Positions 8,577 through 16,435 of a DNA stretch of 49,673 nt are shown here, one piece after another. The stretch comes from Terriglobia bacterium (GTDB taxonomy: Bacteria; Acidobacteriota; Terriglobia; Terriglobales; Acidobacteriaceae), in assembly GCA_020073105.1 (NCBI GenBank), contig JAIQFW010000025.1:1-49673 (forward strand), written 5' to 3'. A program made the translations under genes and the position numbers. The notes under the pieces were generated by a model. It saw nothing but the letters and a program-made list of their open reading frames with translations. It was not told the DNA's origin and ran no database searches. Within the stretch, counting starts at the first letter, position 1, and every line of letters starts with the position of its first letter.

Positions 8577-9479
8577 ATGCCGAGCGCTCGCCAAGGGTCA
8601 GTTCATCTGTTTCGCGCCGCTGGGATTGATGTCTTCCTGCATTGGTCCTGGTTCTTGGTGGCTACGTTTGGGATGAGTGGCCGAGCGAAAAGCTATTCCT
8701 CTCTGATCTTCAACGCGCTGGAGTATTTGGCGCTGTTTCTCATTGTGATGCTCCATGAGTTCGGCCACGCGCTAGCCTGCCGGCAAGTTGGGGGGACGGC
8801 AAACCAGATCGTGCTGTGGCCACTTGGTGGGGTGGCATACGTGAACCCGCCGCCACGGCCGGGAGCTACACTCTGGAGCATCGCTGCCGGGCCGCTGGTA
8901 AATGTTGTACTTCTTCCAGTCTCGTTATTGATCGGCATGTTAAGCCGGTCCTTGGGATGGTCGGAGGCCATGCCCAATGCTCACGCGTTGCTACGGACGA
9001 TTGCGTTCATCAATGTGTCCCTGCTGGTCTTCAACCTGCTGCCCATCTATCCGCTGGATGGCGGTCAAATTCTGCGGTCCCTGCTCTGGTTTGTGTTGGG
9101 ACGTGCCCGCAGTTTGATGGTGGCTACGATCATTGGCTTCCTCGGCGTGGCTGGGTTCATCGGTTTGGCTTTGTGGATCCATTCCGCCTGGTTTGGAATT
9201 CTCGCGGTCTTTATGCTGATGAATTGCTGGAGCGGGCTGCGGCAAGCGCAGGTGTTGTTGCGCTTGGCGAAGTTGCCGCGTCGTGATGGGTTTGCCTGCC
9301 CGAACTGCAGAACGGCGCCACCGGTGGGAGAGCTCTGGAAGTGTGGGCAGTGCGAGCAGCCGTTCGACACCTTCCAAACCCAGGCTGTCTGTCCGCACTG
9401 CGCGGCCCAGTTCGCCGGCACGCGATGTCTGGACTGCGGAGCACTGCGTCCCGTAGGCGAATGGGTTGTTCCGGTCTAA
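8577..9479 (+). CDS. Site-2 protease family (M50) membrane metalloprotease with C-terminal zinc ribbons
   Basis: The 300-aa protein has several hydrophobic segments and both catalytic signatures of S2P proteases: HEFGH at residues 60-64 (zinc-binding His residues and catalytic Glu) and NLLPIYPLDGG around 153-163 (third zinc ligand Asp161). It would cleave transmembrane substrates within the bilayer. After the last membrane segment (about residue 217) comes a roughly 70-aa tail with four CxxC pairs: CPNC 241, CGQC 256, CPHC 272 and CLDC 284. This would form two zinc ribbons on the cytoplasmic side. PDZ or CBS domains are more usual accessories in this family. No regulated neighbour (anti-sigma factor) is adjacent. 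The ATG at 8577 has only a weak ribosome binding site. Confidence 0.92.
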   Translation: MPSARQGSVHLFRAAGIDVFLHWSWFLVATFGMSGRAKSYSSLIFNALEYLALFLIVMLHEFGHALACRQVGGTANQIVLWPLGGVAYVNPPPRPGATLWSIAAGPLVNVVLLPVSLLIGMLSRSLGWSEAMPNAHALLRTIAFINVSLLVFNLLPIYPLDGGQILRSLLWFVLGRARSLMVATIIGFLGVAGFIGLALWIHSAWFGILAVFMLMNCWSGLRQAQVLLRLAKLPRRDGFACPNCRTAPPVGELWKCGQCEQPFDTFQTQAVCPHCAAQFAGTRCLDCGALRPVGEWVVPV

Positions 9480-9520
9480 TTCGCGGCCACAGCGGCTTTC
9501 TATGCCTGCGGAGTGCTGCA

Positions 9521-9550
9521 GAAAGAAAAGGGCAACCGGTTGGCTGCCCC
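9521..9550 (-). terminator. Terminator of the BNR-repeat gene
   Basis: Minus-strand RNA would read GGGGCAGCCAACCGGTTGCC, then CTTTTCTTTC. This is a GC-rich hairpin with a small bulge and a U-rich tail, 32 nt past the stop of the BNR gene. Confidence 0.6.
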
Positions 9551-9581
9551 TGTCTTCCCAACGTTAGCTTCAGGCTCCAGT

Positions 9582-11171
9582 TTACGGCTCGGGAACGCTG
9601 CTGAATTCCACGTTCTGCACCGGAACGCCTGACACCGCAACCCGTCCATCGGTCCAGGTCACGAAGGCATTGCCGTTCAATGCGGTGCTGTAGTCGTAGT
9701 CGCCGGCATAGCAAGGCTGCACGCCGGTGTCGTTCTGTGTCGGTTCGGGGATAATGACGTCGCTGATGGCGAAATTGGGTCCCCACGTAGCGCCGTTATC
9801 CGGAGATTGAATTCCGTAGCGCTGATAGTTGCATCCTGCATCCCCCGGATTGTTACAGGCCGAGGTGGCTTGACGGCGATCATACCAGGAGACGGTTACC
9901 TGGCCACGCTGCGCGCCGCCCAAGGCGCTATAGTTGACCGAAACCGAGGGCATCCAATGGGTCTGGAACCCGGTCCCGGGATCGTTGAGAACGATGGGAG
10001 ACGACCAGGTCTTACCGTTGTCAGTGGAGCGGACGTAGTAGATGTCGCCATTCTCAGACGCCCCTTTACCCGCGTACGCGTAGTGGACTACCCCGCGCGG
10101 CCCCGCTGCGGGCTGGCCCCAGCCCATGTGCCGCCAGATCGGGTTTATCCGGGCAAAGTAGCTGTTAGACGGGCAGGTCGAATCCCCAACCGCATTGAAT
10201 CGCGGACCGAGGGTGACAGACGTCCAGGTGGCGCCACCGTCCAGAGACCGATACACAATGTTCTGGCGCGTGGCAAGACCGCCCCCACCCTCATCCATGC
10301 CAGCCAAAAACACCGCGGGGGTCCCGCGCGACGTCGTCGACAGCGGGCCCGGAGGCGTACCCGTGAGTTGCACATCGCGAATGAAGCTTGATGCGACCTG
10401 TACCTTGGTCCAGTTGGTGCCGTCATCGGAGTGGGTTACGAACAGCGCGCCCCCGTTGACGTTGAAGTCGTTCCAAGAGATGTACATGCGGCCGTAATGC
10501 GCACTGAACGCATTGTTGTCGACCCACATGGACTCACGGTCGTCGCCTGAGTTGGAATGGGCACAGGCACCAGAGGTCCAGCTGATGCCGTCGGTCGAGG
10601 CCCACAGACCGATGCCCTGACCACCGCAGCCGCTCACCAGGTCGCCGGCAAACCACTTGCTCAATTTCTGGTTGTACACCACGATGGGATCGCCATAGTT
10701 GGTGCCATGGCTGGTGCCGAAGGGTGGCGGCAAAATCTGGGTGAAGGTGGCGCCGTCATCCGTGGAATAGGACGTGCCCGAATACTGGTTAGAATTGTGG
10801 TCGTTGTAGTTCACCACGACCGTGTGATCGTCGGCCTTCATGCTGTGGTACACGAAGCTCTCGCTCTTAGTGCAACTGCTGCTCGAAACGCAAGTCCGGT
10901 TGCTGACCAGAATGTTGGGAGGCGCGGGTTCCTCGCGGCTGGTCTCATCGCCTGACCCAGTGGCCTCAGGTCTCGCTATTACTCCGCATTCCATCAGGGC
11001 CAAGCCGGCCCGCATATTGTCCTGCTGCAGCAAGTGCAGTGCGGCAATCTGCGAGCAGTCGATGCCTGTGGATGTCATCTGAGCCTGGACCGGCATCGAC
11101 CCAAGCACGCACGCCGCCATGATAAGGACTGGAAGCGCGACATAGCAAAACACCTTATTTCTGTCGTTCAT
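9582..11171 (-). CDS. Secreted BNR/Asp-box (sialidase-like propeller) protein
   Basis: The 529-aa protein starts with a signal peptide (LPVLIMAACVLGSMPVQA, cleavage near residue 30). It has several Asp-box motifs (S-x-D-x-G-x-T-x-W/F): STDDGATF, SLDGGATWT, STDNGKTWS and SPDNGATWG. These mark a six-bladed propeller of the sialidase/exo-alpha-type fold. The catalytic Arg triad and Asp/Tyr/Glu of true sialidases are not obvious, so it may be a carbohydrate-binding or structural exoprotein. Its start overlaps the end of the PpiC-like gene by 17 nt, which suggests co-translation with a periplasmic chaperone. A paralogue is at 37165-38697. Confidence 0.88.
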   Translation of the reverse strand: MNDRNKVFCYVALPVLIMAACVLGSMPVQAQMTSTGIDCSQIAALHLLQQDNMRAGLALMECGVIARPEATGSGDETSREEPAPPNILVSNRTCVSSSSCTKSESFVYHSMKADDHTVVVNYNDHNSNQYSGTSYSTDDGATFTQILPPPFGTSHGTNYGDPIVVYNQKLSKWFAGDLVSGCGGQGIGLWASTDGISWTSGACAHSNSGDDRESMWVDNNAFSAHYGRMYISWNDFNVNGGALFVTHSDDGTNWTKVQVASSFIRDVQLTGTPPGPLSTTSRGTPAVFLAGMDEGGGGLATRQNIVYRSLDGGATWTSVTLGPRFNAVGDSTCPSNSYFARINPIWRHMGWGQPAAGPRGVVHYAYAGKGASENGDIYYVRSTDNGKTWSSPIVLNDPGTGFQTHWMPSVSVNYSALGGAQRGQVTVSWYDRRQATSACNNPGDAGCNYQRYGIQSPDNGATWGPNFAISDVIIPEPTQNDTGVQPCYAGDYDYSTALNGNAFVTWTDGRVAVSGVPVQNVEFSSVPEP

Positions 11172-12207
11172 CTCGGTCTTTCTCCTCTCTGGTTACAGAA
11201 TTGGTTGGGGCCGAAGGGTTAGGTAGCGTACTGGAGGTCGACGCCGGCGTAGCCGCTCCAAAGTATTGCTCATCCAGCCAGAGACCGCTGGTCTTTTTCA
11301 GATCTTCCATCTGACTACGCAACTTCTGGCTTTGCAGTTTTTTCTCGATGACCGGCGATATCTCATGCAGGTCCCGGCGGTAGCGTTTCACAACATAAAT
11401 CAAGACAAGAGCATCGGGCGTCTGTTCCACAACACTCCATTGGCCTGGCTGGAGGCCGAACGCGGCTTCGTTCAACTTGCCCGGCAACTCTCCTCGCTGA
11501 AAGGGGATGGGTTGTGGATCAAGCAGGACATCCTTCTTGCCTTGCACCAAGTTCGCCGCATCGCCTCCGTTGGCAAAAGCCTGACGAACGGCGGCGATCA
11601 GGGCCTGGGCGTCCGGCGGACTCATTCCTTTCCCATCCTTCGAATTGGTGCTGTTCTGCCATACGAAAAGCCGGCGAAGGTCCACCACGTCGTAGTCGTC
11701 GCCATGGGCGGAGTAATAGGCGCTGATCTCTTCCGCCGTGGGCTTGGCCCGGTTCTTCAGCCTGGCAAACTCAGCATTGGAGAGTATCTGATTGCGGTCA
11801 ATGGCCAACTGGCGGATGACGTCGGGGGAGGAGTCCAGATGATTGGCGATCGCCTGCTGGGCCAGCATGAGCAGCGACGCGTAGTTCTCGCCTATGGCTC
11901 GACGACTTAGATCCGCCGGACCTTGCTGCTCCTCCAGGGTGGCCAGCAGTGACTCGAAATCCGACTGGGTAAGCTGCAGGTTCCCGACCTTGATCACTAC
12001 CTTTTCACTGGGTGGAGTGGCAGATTTCGCGGGTGCTGATGCTGCGGCAGCCGAGGTTGGAGGGGAAGGCGCTTGTGCTTGGCTCACTACGGTCAGAATG
12101 CTGGCCAGCAAGAGGTTGAGAACCAATCGTGGTTTGACCGGTGCAGTGTGAAACCGAAACAGATATGAGAATATGCCGACCAGCCCTTTCGCCCCAGGGA
12201 TCTTCAA
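11155..12207 (-). CDS. PpiC/SurA-like periplasmic peptidyl-prolyl isomerase
   Basis: I place the start at TTG 12207 because GGAGG lies 8 nt upstream and a signal-type segment (RLVLNLLLASILTVVSQAQA) follows; the frame stays open to a GTG at 12315. A low-complexity Ala/Pro/Ser linker leads to VVIKVGNLQLTQSDFESLL, a SurA/PpiC N-terminal helical domain, and then a parvulin-type region (DLRRLFVWQNS, FQRGELPGKLNEAAFGLQPG, QWSVVEQTPDALVLIYVVKR). The GELP...FGLQPGQ pattern is typical of parvulin folds. It would assist folding of exported proteins, and its overlap with the BNR gene suggests that gene product as a client. The Ser/Thr/Pro tail is probably disordered. Confidence 0.85.
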   Translation of the reverse strand: MKIPGAKGLVGIFSYLFRFHTAPVKPRLVLNLLLASILTVVSQAQAPSPPTSAAAASAPAKSATPPSEKVVIKVGNLQLTQSDFESLLATLEEQQGPADLSRRAIGENYASLLMLAQQAIANHLDSSPDVIRQLAIDRNQILSNAEFARLKNRAKPTAEEISAYYSAHGDDYDVVDLRRLFVWQNSTNSKDGKGMSPPDAQALIAAVRQAFANGGDAANLVQGKKDVLLDPQPIPFQRGELPGKLNEAAFGLQPGQWSVVEQTPDALVLIYVVKRYRRDLHEISPVIEKKLQSQKLRSQMEDLKKTSGLWLDEQYFGAATPASTSSTLPNPSAPTNSVTREEKDRDERQK

Positions 12208-12422
12208 AAGCACGTCCTCCACGCCGGAAGGAATTTGTCCCTGGGTGCTTTCCGCAGCGCAGAGTGTGAAAGCTATCCTCCTCCACGACGGGGCAGGCCA
12301 GGAAAGACCAGCCACAGGAATCTACTGCCATCGACAGTAGTTCGTCAATGAGTAAGAGATACCAACGAGAAACACTAACTAGAGTAATTAGGCTCTATTG
12401 GTAGCAGCTGCCAGCAGGAACG

Positions 12423-12674
12423 CTAAAGCGGGCCCCGAGAGGGCTCCACGAGTCGAGGCAGGTATTCTCTGACCGCATCGTGCAGGCGCTGGTTTTGTTC
12501 TCGCATGATGAACCGGTCGCGTCGCGAGATGTTGTAGATGTGCATGGAATGTTCCACAACCATCCGATCCAATGCCACGAGGATATCCAGTACCTTGCTG
12601 AGGTCGTTCTCGCGGATGACTGGATTGTCCGATTTGTGCCATTTCCTTTCGTTGCGCTGTGTCATTCGGTTCAC
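12423..12674 (-). CDS. Small helical hypothetical protein, 83 aa
   Basis: The frame starts at GTG 12674 (the later ATG, MTQRNERK, is an alternative). It encodes a polar, helix-forming peptide including LSKVLDILVALDRMVVEHSM and FIMREQNQRLHDAVREYLPR. The heptad-like spacing of Leu/Val/Met suggests a short coiled coil. No signal peptide or known domain is seen. It sits alone between two secreted-protein genes. It could be a real small cytoplasmic protein; support is amino-acid composition only. Confidence 0.5.
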   Translation of the reverse strand: MNRMTQRNERKWHKSDNPVIRENDLSKVLDILVALDRMVVEHSMHIYNISRRDRFIMREQNQRLHDAVREYLPRLVEPSRGPL

Positions 12675-12942
12675 TCTGGCACCGCTCTGTCATCCTGAAG
12701 AAATGATTCGGCTCCGCGATCTTGCTCTCAAAGTATTGACGCGACGAACCGCGGACCGGTCGCTGATTACACTGGCGACCAAGGGCTGAACCTGGGAGTG
12801 AAACTAGCAAATCGAACTCAGGAATGGAAATCGAAACAATTTATCGGTCCCATAAACGAAGATGGTTTGCGTAAAGGCATGAAAGCAACTCGAGTGAAGT
12901 GTTGCGGACCACCATGTGGCGCTTGTTCGATACTCGCCAGGT

Positions 12943-14235
12943 CTAGTGGTTAGCAGAACCGAAGAGTTCCGGAGGATCGAAATAACAGCGACGCCACAGG
13001 GCCTCGTCTGACAAGGTGCCTGCCTTCCACTGCTGAAGAACCGGCATGGTCGCGGCCAGCATCCCGCCGTCCGAGGAGTCAAAGATCACGACCACGCCGG
13101 CGGCGGTCGACGAAGACTGCGTAAGCTCGACATATTCCTTGTCCAGCAGCGATTTTGCGAACGCTAGTTTGGCCTGCGAGCCGGTGTCCGCCGTACGCTC
13201 GCCCGTTTTCTGGAGGGAGATAATCTTCACGGTTCTGCCGCGCAACGGTTCCCAGTCGGCGGGAAAAGATGCCACCTGCTCATCCTCGATCCGAAATCCC
13301 AGCTTGCCGGCTGCAGCGGGCTGACTGACCGGGGCGATTTCGGCCGGCGCGGTTTCTGTTGGTGAGGCTTCCGGCATTTCCAGATTTGATCGAAGGATCC
13401 ACCCGCGCGAGAGCCCGGAAATTCGAACGTGTACCCAGCTCGCATTCGTATCGAGGATCTCGTACTCATCCTCGGCGGCTGCGAAAAACATGACTTTCGC
13501 TCCTTCACTCGGGCTGACAAAGACCGGAGTGCCTGACTTCCTGACCGCGACCAAGTTGTTGGGATGCGACTGGTTGCGCAGGATCTCCTCCAGGCTCTTG
13601 GCTTCCCGGCTCAGTTCTTCGGTGTGCTGGTCCGCATTTGCTGGTTGGGTTGCGGAAGAAACGCCCGGGCCCAGCTTGAAGTGCAAATCGACATCAGTTC
13701 CGCGCGGCATCGGCGCAGATAGGGTTGGGGCGGATGCGTCTCTGCTCCCCGCTTTTGGAGGCGCTGGTTTGGAGGGCGGATTGGCAGAACCCGAGGCGGT
13801 CCTTTCGCGGAGCGTGTCCGCCAATCGTTCCAGGAAATCAGACTCCAGGCGCCCGTTGGATGCCAGCACGCGATAACCGGACTTCGAGGCCTCGGTATCG
13901 GCATACCAGGCGGTGATCTTGGCGCTGACCCGCACCAGCGCTCCGCCAGACGGGGTCGAACTGACCCGCACCGTACACTGGTAGTAGGCGTGTTGAAACC
14001 GGTCAAGCGGAGAATCTCCGGACACAGCAAACCCATCCAGGACGGGAAGATGCCCGGCAGTGCTGGATTTCAGGTCACGGACCGCTTTCTCCACCGCAAT
14101 CTTGGACTGCGGGAATGTCCGCTCGTAGGGAGTGTCTTGACCTCGGCTGGCGGAGGAGAAGAGAGGCGCCAGCGCCGCGAAGTAGACGATGGCCGACAGC
14201 AGATGGTTGTGAACGGTTCGGTTCACTAGCCTCAA
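12943..14235 (-). CDS. Secreted SH3-like domain protein
   Basis: The 430-aa product begins at a TTG whose TTGA overlaps the TGA of the upstream gene; a GTG three codons later is possible. It has a signal peptide (LLSAIVYFAALAPLFSSASR), an N-terminal alpha/beta domain (about 35-150), a Pro/Ala/Ser linker, and a bacterial SH3-like segment (TPVFVSPSEGAKVMFFAAAE, then WVHVRISGLSRGWILRSNLE). The C-terminal domain (about 320-425) is unrecognised. SH3b modules often bind cell-wall peptides, so it may act in the envelope. Tight coupling with the upstream SH3-type gene suggests the two products work together. Confidence 0.8.
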   Translation of the reverse strand: MRLVNRTVHNHLLSAIVYFAALAPLFSSASRGQDTPYERTFPQSKIAVEKAVRDLKSSTAGHLPVLDGFAVSGDSPLDRFQHAYYQCTVRVSSTPSGGALVRVSAKITAWYADTEASKSGYRVLASNGRLESDFLERLADTLRERTASGSANPPSKPAPPKAGSRDASAPTLSAPMPRGTDVDLHFKLGPGVSSATQPANADQHTEELSREAKSLEEILRNQSHPNNLVAVRKSGTPVFVSPSEGAKVMFFAAAEDEYEILDTNASWVHVRISGLSRGWILRSNLEMPEASPTETAPAEIAPVSQPAAAGKLGFRIEDEQVASFPADWEPLRGRTVKIISLQKTGERTADTGSQAKLAFAKSLLDKEYVELTQSSSTAAGVVVIFDSSDGGMLAATMPVLQQWKAGTLSDEALWRRCYFDPPELFGSANH

Positions 14236-15176
14236 GGCAGCAGCTCCACTTGCGAGTGATTGACCCAGCTGTGCTGACCGTCATGGGTCTCCACGCCGTA
14301 CCAGTAGGGAGTGGTGATCAGAATTACCAACTCCGTCCCGGCATCGAGGGTTTTCAAGCTCGATGCGCTCTGGAAAGGAGCGGATTTGAGCGTGGCGCCC
14401 GGCGCCTTGACGATTCGCTCCACCTGCCGCCGCAGGTTCTGGACATGCTGTTCCAGGGTTGTGGGAGACGTCTGCGCTGCGGAAACGACGGTGGCCTCCT
14501 CTTGCACACGCTTTCTTTCCAGAGCCTGTTTACCCAATTCCTCCTGGCGGTGTCTCGCACTCTCCTCCGCCTGCTTCTTCTGCAACTCGAGGGCATCCAC
14601 GTGGTCCTGGATGTCCCGGTACTCGGCGTTTTCCACGCTGCCGTCGGAGGAGTGTGCGGCGCGGCGAAAATCCTCCACGAAAACCGCGTCAATCCGCAGG
14701 ATCGTTCTGGACGCGTCCTTGCTTTGTACGATGTAGCGCACCGCCAGCGTGCCTTCGTCCTGAGACTCTTTGAAATTGGCTGGCGCCAACACGTGGGTGC
14801 GCACTTTGTAATAGACCTTTCCGGCTTCTTTCCATGTGGGGAACAATGGCGAAGACGTGGCCGAGGAGGCCTTCTCGATATACTTGTCCTTGTTATATTC
14901 CTTGCTGCCCTGGATGATACCGTCGTTTACCACTTCCTCTACCGCCTGCAGAACCATGCTCTCGGGCGATGAAATCTCGGTGGAAAAACTTGTCCCATAA
15001 TCTGGCTTCGTTCGGTGTTCATGCCCGTGAAGCGGTGCGGTTCCGGTCAGGAGCAGAATCTGTAGAAACGCTGCGACGGCCAATCCGCCAGGCAACGACG
15101 GTCCTCGACGTGAGGAGGTCCACTTCACGGCGGGAAGGGAACTAAGAGGTCTTGTTCTTCTGGGAAATATTTCCAT
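14232..15176 (-). CDS. Exported coiled-coil protein with C-terminal SH3-like domain
   Basis: The 314-aa protein has a long N-terminal region with a membrane/signal segment (GLAVAAFLQILLLTGTAPLH, about residues 31-50). A middle domain contains YYKVRTHVLAPANFKESQDE and onward. A coiled coil rich in Gln/Glu/Lys/Arg follows (about 190-225), and then an SH3-like C-terminus (LKTLDAGTELVILITTPYWY, then GVETHDGQHSWVNHSQVEL). Its stop overlaps the next gene's start. It is the first gene of a two-gene minus-strand unit, divergent from the TetR gene. No enzymatic motif is visible. Confidence 0.8.
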   Translation of the reverse strand: MEIFPRRTRPLSSLPAVKWTSSRRGPSLPGGLAVAAFLQILLLTGTAPLHGHEHRTKPDYGTSFSTEISSPESMVLQAVEEVVNDGIIQGSKEYNKDKYIEKASSATSSPLFPTWKEAGKVYYKVRTHVLAPANFKESQDEGTLAVRYIVQSKDASRTILRIDAVFVEDFRRAAHSSDGSVENAEYRDIQDHVDALELQKKQAEESARHRQEELGKQALERKRVQEEATVVSAAQTSPTTLEQHVQNLRRQVERIVKAPGATLKSAPFQSASSLKTLDAGTELVILITTPYWYGVETHDGQHSWVNHSQVELLP

Positions 15177-15378
15177 TGGCTCCGAAGGTTACTCCTGCGC
15201 AGACCGCTGCTGGGTACTCCTTGTACGCTCTCATACTCTCCGGGCCGCGAGCCTGTCAACTCTGGAGCTAAGTGAAACCCGCCCACTCTGCTGCCAAACC
15301 GCGATGCGCCCGGTGCGCCCTGGTTCCGCAGACTGAAGGTTCTGACAATTTTTTTACAAATTAAGGCCGCTTAGGCTC

Positions 15379-15407
15379 TTGACACCGCGCCCGAAAGAGG
15401 CGATACC
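15379..15407 (+). promoter_or_regulatory. Possible promoter of the TetR gene
   Basis: TTGACA at 15379-15384, 17 nt, then GATACC at 15402-15407. The -35 box is perfect but the -10 box is weak. The start point would fall at or just before the TTG at 15420, implying an almost leaderless mRNA or a later start codon. Confidence 0.35.
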
Positions 15408-15419
15408 GTCGTTTGCGGA

Positions 15420-16109
15420 TTGGAGACCGTAATCTTGAATAGCCTGAACCCAGTCAGCTTCGGGCCTCAAAGTCGGCGTATCGCGACCGCCAAACCGGGT
15501 GCCGTCGCACTCCAGGTGCAAGCCAGGAGAAAGCGGGACCGTGCCGGCAAACAACAGGCCCTCATCCAGGCTGCCCTCAGGCTGTTCGCCACCAAGGGGT
15601 ACGAAGCCACCACCACGCGTGAGATCGCGGCCTCCGCCAACTGTGCGGAGGGCTTGATTCACCGTTACTTCGGGGGCAAAGCTGGGCTGCTACCCGCCCT
15701 GGTCGAAGATCAGATATCCAAAGAAGTCGTCGATCTCGGTCATCGGGTGCAGCCTGCCCCGACCATGGAGGAAGAATTCATTCAACTGGTGGTGTGGGAA
15801 GTCGAACGCATGTGGGAGAACCGCGAGTATCTTGGCGTGTTTATCCCGCGCGCCATTGTCGATCCGTCGGTACGGAACGTGTTGCACCGTGCAGTTCTCT
15901 CCATCCGCGTCGAGGCCGTCGCAAAACGTCTGCGACGCTACAAGGGTGGCGCGTCTCTCTCCGAGGACGAGCTGGCCGCATTGTCCGAATCTGTAGGTGT
16001 GCTCGGTTTGGTATTCGGTTTTATGCGACCCATGGTTTTGGGACAGGACCGTTCTCGCGCCAAGGAGATGGCCGCCATCACCGCAAGAATGCTAATTCAA
16101 AGGCGATAA
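15420..16109 (+). CDS. TetR-family transcriptional regulator
   Basis: The frame opens at TTG 15420; the true start may be later, since the first ~35 residues precede the domain. The DNA-binding helix-turn-helix is clear: ALIQAALRLFATKGYEATTT, then REIAASANCAEGLIHRYFGG with K following, near residues 46-88. The rest is a helical ligand-binding domain with no recognisable effector pocket. It ends 57 nt before the promoter of the respiratory operon and reads in the same direction. A palindrome over that promoter's start is a candidate binding site, so it probably controls the cytochrome/oxidase operon. It would act as a dimer in the cytoplasm. Confidence 0.9.
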   Translation: METVILNSLNPVSFGPQSRRIATAKPGAVALQVQARRKRDRAGKQQALIQAALRLFATKGYEATTTREIAASANCAEGLIHRYFGGKAGLLPALVEDQISKEVVDLGHRVQPAPTMEEEFIQLVVWEVERMWENREYLGVFIPRAIVDPSVRNVLHRAVLSIRVEAVAKRLRRYKGGASLSEDELAALSESVGVLGLVFGFMRPMVLGQDRSRAKEMAAITARMLIQRR

Positions 16110-16165
16110 GTGCCCCGCCGCTGATCGATTTTTTTGTCCATCTGATCAGCATTTCTTATTTTTTC

Positions 16166-16195
16166 TTGACACGAATCTGTCGAACGTGATACTAA
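16166..16195 (+). promoter_or_regulatory. Promoter of the respiratory operon
   Basis: TTGACA at 16166-16171, an 18-nt spacer, then TACTAA at 16190-16195. TG two bases before the -10 gives an extended -10 (TGATACTAA). This is the strongest sigma-70-like promoter I can see in the window. Confidence 0.65.
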
Positions 16196-16213
16196 GTGCG
16201 TCCACGCGCACTT
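16194..16213. promoter_or_regulatory. Operator-like palindrome at the respiratory promoter
   Basis: AAGTGCG-N6-CGCACTT is a perfect 7+7-bp inverted repeat. It overlaps the end of the -10 box and the expected transcription start, which is where a repressor would block RNA polymerase. The adjacent TetR regulator is the natural candidate. A long untranslated leader (16214-16435) follows, with no riboswitch that I recognise. Confidence 0.5.
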
Positions 16214-16435
16214 GTGGGGTTATATTCGACGGCTCGGTTCCTTAATGTATTGCGATCAGGGGAATGAGAGTCTTCCGTCGGTCTGCTCGGGTGATTGTAG
16301 AAGCTGAGTATTTTAGCGAGCAATCCGGCCATTCGCCGTGGCCGTCAGCAGCGGAGGAACGCTCCCATAGTCTGAGCGCAACTCCATTCAATTAATGAGT
16401 AAGTAGTGCCTGTGATTTCGTGTCAGGAGGACGCC

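Noticed and set aside
11155-12315. Longer PpiC-like start at GTG 12315
   Set aside because: The 36 added residues are Trp/Arg/Cys-rich with no ribosome binding site, while TTG 12207 has GGAGG and leads into the signal segment.
15265-15290. AAGTG-N9-CACT upstream of the TetR gene as a second operator
   Set aside because: Match to the operator-like palindrome is partial and spacing differs; mentioned only as a weak possibility.
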